Part shown: positions 59,001 through 64,000 of the stretch, piece after piece
Numbering within the stretch: the first letter of the stretch is position 1
How the letters are laid out: each line of letters opens with the position of its first letter
Origin: JBNKZU01 sp050301795
Lineage (GTDB): Bacteria > Pseudomonadota > Gammaproteobacteria > Thiohalomonadales > Thiohalomonadaceae
Direction of reading: 5' to 3'
Length of the DNA stretch: 64,000 nucleotides
Assembly (NCBI GenBank): GCA_050301795.1
Contig: JBNKZU010000033.1
Span: forward strand, 1-64,000
The notes under the pieces: model-generated
The model's input: only the letters and a program-made list of their open reading frames with translations
Told to the model about the DNA's origin: nothing
Database searches by the model: none
Position numbers and translations under genes: made by a program

Positions 59001-59695
59001 GCTGGCATTGTTGAATCAATAGTCCAGTTCACACCATCAGGACTGGTGTAGATATCACGCCATCCCGTCATGCCCAAGTATTCGTTTCGTTCTTGTGCCC
59101 ATTTGATTTTAGGAAAAAGATTTGTGCTTGTCTGTGCCTGCCAAGTAACCAGATCGGTACTTGACATAGAACCACTGGCTCCAAAAACCAGATAACTACT
59201 TCCGTTATAGGCTATAGAATTGAGGTCGCCGGACAAGACATCATTCGTATTGTGTGAAATAGACCAGGATTGACAATCATTAGATACGAGTACCTTTGTA
59301 TATGTCTTTGTTGTCACAACAAACGACTGTCCATCCCAAATCATATCCGTTGGAAAAAACCCCGTCAGCGCTGCACTTTTAGTCCAACTAATTCCATCGC
59401 TACTAATGTATGAATAGCCATCACCTACTGCGCAAAATTTAGATCCATTCCAGATAACTCTGTTTATGTTCAGTTCAAAGCCATAATGGTCATCCCATGT
59501 AACAAGATCTTTTGATGTTTTAATAGTTCCGCTATTAGTCACAACTACAGTAATCGTGCCGTTGGAGGCAATATCGGTATTCACCTGACCGGTGAAACCT
59601 CCACTGTATTGATATGAGTTAACTCCTGAAAAGGATGTCGTTGAAAACAGGAACAAAACCAATACCAGAAATACAATGTTTATCTTTTTTAGCAT
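56042..59695 (-). CDS. giant secreted surface protein with BNR-like, Calx-beta and cadherin-like repeats
   Basis: With the ATG at 59695 the protein has 1217 residues and starts with a clean signal peptide (MLKKINIVFLVLVLFLFSTTSFS); an upstream ATG adds 18 residues that spoil it. Residues about 30-580 are repeats of the WNGSKFxAVG / SSDGxxWT type (BNR or YCF48-like propeller). A Calx-beta domain spans about 585-695 (SEGAGVQSITVQLSS...DDTLFEGSE) and three cadherin-like repeats about 697-1000. Then come DSDSDGVPDGID, a domain shared with the neighbouring paralogue (about 1015-1140; VDFSDHATINYVNSTVTITL), PAPTN repeats, and a C-terminal GSSGGG, hydrophobic span and basic end (LRKSRRSRI) like GlyGly-CTERM sorting signals. 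It may act in adhesion. It is a tandem paralogue of the next gene. Confidence 0.85.
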   Translation of the reverse strand: MLKKINIVFLVLVLFLFSTTSFSGVNSYQYSGGFTGQVNTDIASNGTITVVVTNSGTIKTSKDLVTWDDHYGFELNINRVIWNGSKFCAVGDGYSYISSDGISWTKSAALTGFFPTDMIWDGQSFVVTTKTYTKVLVSNDCQSWSISHNTNDVLSGDLNSIAYNGSSYLVFGASGSMSSTDLVTWQAQTSTNLFPKIKWAQERNEYLGMTGWRDIYTSPDGVNWTIDSTMPASPAIYFSRVYWDGSQYIILGLDNSFNGNEVISYGLPGSWNQIFLNGNYYALEKINADYLMVGKFNQMATGKTLPTLAQTSGLLSVFSGLAEQNGVMIAQPQIGIPLRSTDNGDTWSEINISGNTGYGRGVAVSSSGRWVMTYDANTFTSDDAGLTWNNQGATLSNAPNRLVYSSTAGVFLAAGAALETSADGVTWIPSVTPPSFIAGNAIWSPAISKFVISGSGNYALSSDGLNWSAYRCPNMVTYSGSLASSDTKILLDCKTQVYSSTDGINWTVDPLGPSLKGRTLHWNNSEWLAFKEGSYITTSDLTTINKSVTIHPTPITILKENTLSVGTRTISAGYGLAIMDQVPEVNLVEYSTPDNQVSEGAGVQSITVQLSSTSTYDITIPFSLTDITTSVGADYTVTASPLVIKAGNTSGVIDITLIDDTLFEGSESMTLNLGTPVYAVTGTTSSMTITIMDNENNAPVLTPPQAVTVDENAQTGTLLSTLSATDADGDVLSYSISAGNTGGLFAIDSATGAITVAGTLDYESATSHTLTVEVTDGIAITSSSLVVNINNLNDNPVTMLFNSLSTSEQEDISTGTIGRLTAIDADVGTTISYSLTYNPDGLFAIPDPTLGQVHFIGVFDYETATSYSYEITATSSDGSSTSFPITVNITDVNDNPVVLSDSDSNAEWVSEDAMIGTPVGVTASGFDGDASVGNLMEEYFLDTDANGLFTIDAVTGVVTLAGSLDYETATSHVINVGALSTDGSIDIKSFTIHVGDVWEDSDSDGVPDGIDTSPTDATEATPILDSGDVVVIKAPVGTMLSNTQILAINDASLSTIDKPNDVTFDHGVIAFHLKGLNVGETRNVTITYSGEIPSGARIYKIMPDGYVDFSDHATINYVNSTVTITLVDGGAGDADGVANGVIVDPVALATPIATTEPTPTNPAPTNPAPTNPAPTNPAPTNPAPANSGSSGGGASEPLFLLLMFTLFCLRKSRRSRI
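56121..56392. repeat. duplicated segment, copy 1 (nearly identical to 59852-60078)
   Basis: Apart from three extra 15-base units, this segment matches 59852-60078 at all but 3 of 227 aligned bases, while flanking parts of the same genes diverge clearly. It includes the shared VDFSDHATINYVNSTVTITLVDGG-coding region and the PAPTN repeats. Confidence 0.9.
56145..56234 (-). repeat. 15-base tandem repeat encoding PAPTN, about six units
   Basis: Five units of GGTGCGGGATTRGTT (56145-56219) plus one degenerate unit (56220-56234) encode a Pro/Ala/Thr/Asn spacer before the C-terminal anchor. The paralogue at 59876-59920 has two units plus the degenerate one. Copy number differs by three, consistent with slippage in phase with codons. 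Confidence 0.93.
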
Positions 59696-59766
59696 GCTAA
59701 CGGCCTTTATTATTGGTATTTTTTTTAGGAAGACACATCCTTGTGTCATTACATGGAAAAAGTATC

Positions 59767-62700
59767 TTATTTGAATCTTCTTGTTGCGGTGGAATGCTTC
59801 CAGACTAGTGTCATCAACATAAACAGCAATTGAATGATTCCAATTGCACCGCCACCCGATGATCCTGAATTAGCTGGTGCGGGATTGGTTGGTGCGGGAT
59901 TGGTTGGTGTGGGTTCAGTTGTTGCTATTGGGGTTGCCAAAGCAACCGGATCAACGATGACGCCATTTGCTACTCCGTCAGCATCACCCGCACCGCCATC
60001 AACCAGAGTGATGGTTACGGTGCTGTTTACATAGTTGATCGTGGCGTGATCACTAAAATCGACATAGCCATCAGGCATCACTTTGTAGACCTTTGCACCA
60101 CTGGGAATATCACTTGAGAATTTAAGCGTTACGTCTTTGGTTTCACCGACAGAGATACCATTAAGATTAAAGGCAATCACACCGTAATCAAATGTAACAT
60201 CAGTTGGTTTGTTGGAGTTGTTTAGACTCACATCGTCCATTGCCAGAACACGACTATGACTCAAGGTTGTTCCAATGGGGGCATTGATAACAACCGTCTC
60301 ACCACTTACAAGTTTAGGGGTGGCTTGTGTGGCATCATTTGGTGTCGTGTCCATTCCATCAGGCACACCATCTCCATCTGTATCCTCTGTTGTATCGTTG
60401 ATAACGGTAAAGGTCACTGCGTATGGTGCCGATATATTGACGCCATCACTTGCAGTGATTTCAAGCGTATAACTACTCTGACTCTCATAATCTAACGGAG
60501 AAACCAGTTGAAGATATCCAGCATTAATCGAAAACTCACCGCCACCATTACCTGAGACGATTGCATAGTCGGTTATTCCAAAGGTGGTATCGACATCTGA
60601 TGCGCCGAAGATCAACAGATCAAGAGGGGCGCTATTCTCAGGTATTTCATAGCTGGTGATACTCTCATCAAAGCTAACTGAATCAATCACAGGCGCAGTG
60701 TCATCTACATCGGATACACCGATGGTCAGATTAGCACTGGCAGCTGAACCATCGCTGCTCGTTGCTGTAACCTCAATGGTGTATTGAGTGACTGCCTCAT
60801 AATCCAGTAACGCATTGGTCGTAATGTCGCCTGTAGACGGATTGATCGCAAACACGCCACCAGCATCATTAGTCAGAGTGTAGCTAATCGTCGTACCTGC
60901 ATCGGCATCGGTTGCCTGGGCGGGTGACTGGATATCTGTCCCAATTGTGGCATCCTCGGCAACAATTGGAGGGAAGGAATCAACATAAAGAACAACGCCA
61001 TTATCATTGAGGTTAACAACACTAACTACAGCAGTCTGCGTTGCGACACTGCCATCACTACTGGTTGCAGTAACTTCGATGGTATGGCTGGTTGCGCTCT
61101 CATAATCAATGGTTCCATTGACTGTGACTACACCACTGGTGCTGTTTATCGTAAACAGACCACCAGCATCATTGCTCAATGCATAGGTGACCGTTGTGCC
61201 TGGATCGGCATCAGTGCCGGCAAAGGTAATACCTGTTGACGCACCGATTATTGCGTTCTCGATGACGCTATTCGCTGTGGGATCGAGGTCGCTGATAATG
61301 ACCGGATAGAGGTTTGCCTGTGCCACATTAATCGTTGCCTGGAAGGTGGCCTGATCACCATCCGAGCTGGTTGCAGTGACCTCTATCAGATGACTTCCGG
61401 CAACCTGAATGTCGAGTACGCCGTTAAGGGTGACCACACCACTACTAGAGTCGATCACAAACAGACCACCGGCATCGTTGCTCAATGAATAACTTACTGT
61501 GGTTCCAATATCTCCATCACTTCCCAGTGCAGTCACACCTACTGCAGTGCCGATTGTTGCATTTTCAATAACGCTATTCGCCGCAGTATTGCCATCGCTT
61601 ACTGTCACACCGTTATCATTGATGTTGGTGACATTGATGGTTGCCGCAAGGGTACTGCTACTTCCGTCTGAGCTGGTCGCGGTAATTTCAATCATGTGTG
61701 ATGTTGCGCTCTCGGCATCTAGTGTGCCATTCACCGTAACGACACCGCTAATTGCATCAATTGCAAACAGGCCTCCAGCATCATTGCTTAGCGTGTAGGT
61801 TACTGTTGTTCCCGGATCAGCATCGGTGCCTGATGCTGTAACTCCGACACTGGTACCTGGTGTTGCGTTTTCTGGAACCGAATCAGCAACCTTATTATCA
61901 TCACTAACGATAACCCCATTGTCGTTGATATTTGTGACATTAATAGTTGCAGCAAGCGTATTACTACTACCGTCGGAACTGGTTGCCGTCACTTCTATGT
62001 TATGACTGGTTGCTGTTTCATAATCCAGCACTCCATTTACTGTAACCACACCTGTTGCCGCATCAATTGCAAACAGTCCTCCAGCATTATTACTCAGGCT
62101 GTATGAAATCGTTGTGCCAACATCGGCATCACTACCCTGTGCAGTAATACCAACAGCGATACCTGTTGTTGCATTTTCAGGAACGCTATTGGCAGCAACA
62201 TTGCCATCACTCACCACAACGCCATTATCATTGACGTTGGTAACATTGATGGTTGCTGCAAAGGTATTGGTACTACCATCAGAGCTTGTTGCGGTGATCT
62301 CAATGGTGTGAGAAGTTGCTGTTTCGTAGTCAATGGCACCATTAACGGTGACGACACCACTGTTGGTATCAATTGCAAACAGACCACCTGCATTATTGGT
62401 CAGGCTATATGTAACCGTTGTTCCTATATCAGCATCACTACCCAATGCAGTAATACCGACTGTAGTGCCAGTCAGTGCATTCTCGGCAACATTATTCAAA
62501 GTGCCATCGTTATCGCTGATGAATACGCCATTATCATTAAGGTTATTAACATTGATGGTGACATCCCCAGTGACAGTATCAATACCATCTGTCACTTGAA
62601 TGGTCAGGGTATGTGAGGTGGCTGTTTCATAATCAATTGGTACAAACACCTGGGCTTTGGTACCCCCTCTTACACTCAATTGACCGCTATTTGCATCAAT

Positions 62701-64000
62701 GGTAAATGAACCGTTATCACCTGCGATGATTGAATAGGTCAGAACATCTATGATATCTGGATCTGATGCCTGCACAGTTCCGATAACTGTTGGTGATACT
62801 GAGTTCTCATCAATACTGAATACCTGGCTACCCGCTATAACAGGTAGCTGATTGTCATCGTCGGTAATCGTTACAGTAATGGATGTTGTAGTTCCTGCTA
62901 CACCATTGATTATTTCACCAAGGGTGATTTCAATCGTTTCATCACCCTCTTTTACTGTGTCATCCAACAAAGTGACTGTAATGGTTGCCGATGTGTTCCC
63001 TGCTGGAATGACCACAGGTGATACGGAGAGCGAATAATCGACGCTTTCTGTTGCCGTTCCTCCGGTAACACTATATTGAATACTTACATCTTGGGTATGG
63101 CTATTGCTGAGGTTTACAGTGATATCCTGTGTTGATGCAGCTTCGGCAACACTATTATTCGGCGGATTAAAATCAACAAGCGCAATTTCCGGCAACTGCT
63201 CCAGCATTGCAAGCATACCCAAGCTACCAACACCAATAGTCGTCGTACCCAGAGATAACACGTCAGACATCGCTGTTGAGCGTGAAGTAGGATGATTTTG
63301 CACTACTGTATAGCCTGCTAAATCTGTCGAGGTTCTTGCAAGCGCATTCTGAAAGCCTATCCACTCACCATTATTCCAGTGCAAATATGTATAGTATCCA
63401 GGGTTAACATTGTTGTTCGTAAAGGGTGTCCAGGTTGTTCCATCTGTGGAAGTATAAAAGTCAAAGCGACACCTAAGAAGCAAGGTATTTGTCGATGATG
63501 CAATCGAGCCATTTGATATTGAATTCACCATCGCATTGGGACAAGTCTGCTCAGACCAGTTCACGCCATCGGCACTGATTGAGAATGTACCGTTTGAACC
63601 ATAAATGATAAAACTTGATATCGCATCTGCCCACATCCCGTAATAGGGAGCAAAGTTCGGAACATAGGCCTCGGTGTTCCAGTTAACCCCGTCTGTACTT
63701 GTGTAAATCCCGTTTACATTGAAACTAACAAACTTATTCAGCGTCGCGCTATAGGTCATGCCTTGAATGCTTATTGGAAGACTCGATGTGTGATATGTCC
63801 AGTTGGCGCCATTATCTGTACTTGTTATGGTGTCTGTACCGCCTCCGGTCACAATCACCCACACGCCGGTATTACTCACTTCAAACCCGTATACGAATGA
63901 GGTTAAACCCGTATTAGTTAATGGCGACCATGTATTACCATTATCCGTACTGCTTAACACATTTCCGTAGTGACCTATCGTAATTGTTGTTCCATTGTAA
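59767..64000 (-). CDS. giant surface protein with eight cadherin-like repeats (5' end beyond window)
   Basis: At least 1410 residues; the frame stays open to the window edge, where it reads like another BNR-type repeat (ITIGHYGNVLSSTDNGNTWS), so the true start and signal peptide lie outside. From the edge inward: BNR/YCF48-like repeats (to about 63200), a Calx-beta domain (about 62840-63180; SVAEAASTQDITVNLSN...DDTVKEGDE), and eight cadherin-like repeats of about 310 bases each (60390-62840; ENATTGIAVGITAQGSDAD, GLFAIDAATGVVTVNG, DYETATSH). Then follow DTDGDGVPDGMD, the domain shared with its paralogue, PAPTN repeats and a SGGG-hydrophobic-basic C-terminus. It is 71 bases upstream of the paralogue on the same strand. 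Confidence 0.85.
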   Translation of the reverse strand, partial: YNGTTITIGHYGNVLSSTDNGNTWSPLTNTGLTSFVYGFEVSNTGVWVIVTGGGTDTITSTDNGANWTYHTSSLPISIQGMTYSATLNKFVSFNVNGIYTSTDGVNWNTEAYVPNFAPYYGMWADAISSFIIYGSNGTFSISADGVNWSEQTCPNAMVNSISNGSIASSTNTLLLRCRFDFYTSTDGTTWTPFTNNNVNPGYYTYLHWNNGEWIGFQNALARTSTDLAGYTVVQNHPTSRSTAMSDVLSLGTTTIGVGSLGMLAMLEQLPEIALVDFNPPNNSVAEAASTQDITVNLSNSHTQDVSIQYSVTGGTATESVDYSLSVSPVVIPAGNTSATITVTLLDDTVKEGDETIEITLGEIINGVAGTTTSITVTITDDDNQLPVIAGSQVFSIDENSVSPTVIGTVQASDPDIIDVLTYSIIAGDNGSFTIDANSGQLSVRGGTKAQVFVPIDYETATSHTLTIQVTDGIDTVTGDVTINVNNLNDNGVFISDNDGTLNNVAENALTGTTVGITALGSDADIGTTVTYSLTNNAGGLFAIDTNSGVVTVNGAIDYETATSHTIEITATSSDGSTNTFAATINVTNVNDNGVVVSDGNVAANSVPENATTGIAVGITAQGSDADVGTTISYSLSNNAGGLFAIDAATGVVTVNGVLDYETATSHNIEVTATSSDGSSNTLAATINVTNINDNGVIVSDDNKVADSVPENATPGTSVGVTASGTDADPGTTVTYTLSNDAGGLFAIDAISGVVTVNGTLDAESATSHMIEITATSSDGSSSTLAATINVTNINDNGVTVSDGNTAANSVIENATIGTAVGVTALGSDGDIGTTVSYSLSNDAGGLFVIDSSSGVVTLNGVLDIQVAGSHLIEVTATSSDGDQATFQATINVAQANLYPVIISDLDPTANSVIENAIIGASTGITFAGTDADPGTTVTYALSNDAGGLFTINSTSGVVTVNGTIDYESATSHTIEVTATSSDGSVATQTAVVSVVNLNDNGVVLYVDSFPPIVAEDATIGTDIQSPAQATDADAGTTISYTLTNDAGGVFAINPSTGDITTNALLDYEAVTQYTIEVTATSSDGSAASANLTIGVSDVDDTAPVIDSVSFDESITSYEIPENSAPLDLLIFGASDVDTTFGITDYAIVSGNGGGEFSINAGYLQLVSPLDYESQSSYTLEITASDGVNISAPYAVTFTVINDTTEDTDGDGVPDGMDTTPNDATQATPKLVSGETVVINAPIGTTLSHSRVLAMDDVSLNNSNKPTDVTFDYGVIAFNLNGISVGETKDVTLKFSSDIPSGAKVYKVMPDGYVDFSDHATINYVNSTVTITLVDGGAGDADGVANGVIVDPVALATPIATTEPTPTNPAPTNPAPANSGSSGGGAIGIIQLLFMLMTLVWKHSTATRRFK
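59852..60078. repeat. duplicated segment, copy 2 (nearly identical to 56121-56392)
   Basis: Shares all but 3 of 227 aligned bases with the segment in the downstream paralogue (differences near CAATT/CTATT, GGAGTT/GGGGTT and AGGGTG/AGAGTG) and lacks three 15-base units. Similarity drops sharply at about 60079, where the proteins diverge. Confidence 0.9.
59876..59920 (-). repeat. 15-base tandem repeat encoding PAPTN, about three units
   Basis: Two units of GGTGCGGGATTGGTT (59876-59905) and one degenerate unit (59906-59920), the short-array counterpart of 56145-56234. Confidence 0.9.
60390..62840 (-). repeat. eight tandem cadherin-like repeat units in the coding sequence
   Basis: Units of about 310 bases (about 103 residues) recur with the residues DxDxGTTVxYSLSNDAGGLFxID, VVTVNGxxDYEtATSH and TATSSDGS. 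The middle five (about 61000-62530) are most alike at both protein and DNA level; the first and last units are more diverged. Such arrays expand and contract by recombination. Confidence 0.8.

Overview
The window looks like the chromosome of a chemolithotrophic, sulfur-oxidising gammaproteobacterium. Three things point there: a soxXAKYZB thiosulfate cluster without soxCD, the cytoplasmic sulfite-oxidation genes aprBA, soeABC and sat, and gammaproteobacterial gene orders (rpsU-yqeY-dnaG-rpoD and hisBHAFIE-hinT-tatABC). I cannot name the species. Base composition is moderate, except for an AT-rich patch at about 10.4-12.8 kb.

Layout. 0-4.5 kb: minus-strand sox operon, preceded on the same strand by a response regulator, a TtrS-like sensor kinase and bioA (4.7-8.8 kb). 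8.8-10.4 kb: a transglutaminase-like protein, a DUF350 membrane protein and a CopZ/BFD-like protein. 10.4-12.8 kb: an AT-rich accessory patch (papain/C39-like protein plus a small helical protein) directly 3' of a CAU-anticodon tRNA gene. 13.0-17.5 kb: macromolecular synthesis genes. 17.7-19.3 kb: a Rieske/glutamate-synthase-like fusion. 19.3-24.9 kb: tat and his genes. 25.0-34.7 kb: fnr, then ccoNOQP, a tiny DUF3149 gene and ccoGHIS. 34.7-38.2 kb: two unknown membrane proteins, a dihaem cytochrome c and a Cyc2-like cytochrome-porin. 38.6-45.5 kb: mainly housekeeping genes (dtd, pip, typA, trmO) with two unusual membrane-anchored nucleic-acid-binding-type proteins. 45.7-55.9 kb: a cysteine-cluster protein, aprBA, divergent soeABC, then sat. 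56-64 kb: two tandem paralogous giant surface proteins with BNR-like, Calx-beta and cadherin-like repeats; the second runs off the window edge.

How it works together. SoxXA, SoxYZ and SoxB would release sulfate from thiosulfate in the periplasm and, without SoxCD here, leave sulfane sulfur for storage. AprBA and Sat (via APS) and SoeABC (direct) oxidise sulfite in the cytoplasm. Electrons would pass through quinone and c-type cytochromes to the cbb3 oxidase, whose operon lies beside fnr and carries FNR-type promoter elements. The most interesting regulatory signals are a candidate FNR-activated small RNA between fnr and ccoN (FNR box, -10, 5' hairpin and intrinsic terminator, all correctly spaced) and a terminator between a good promoter and the soeA start codon. 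Three palindromic repeat elements lie at about 0.1, 36.0 and 45.6 kb. All functional calls come from reading motifs by eye; no database search was run.
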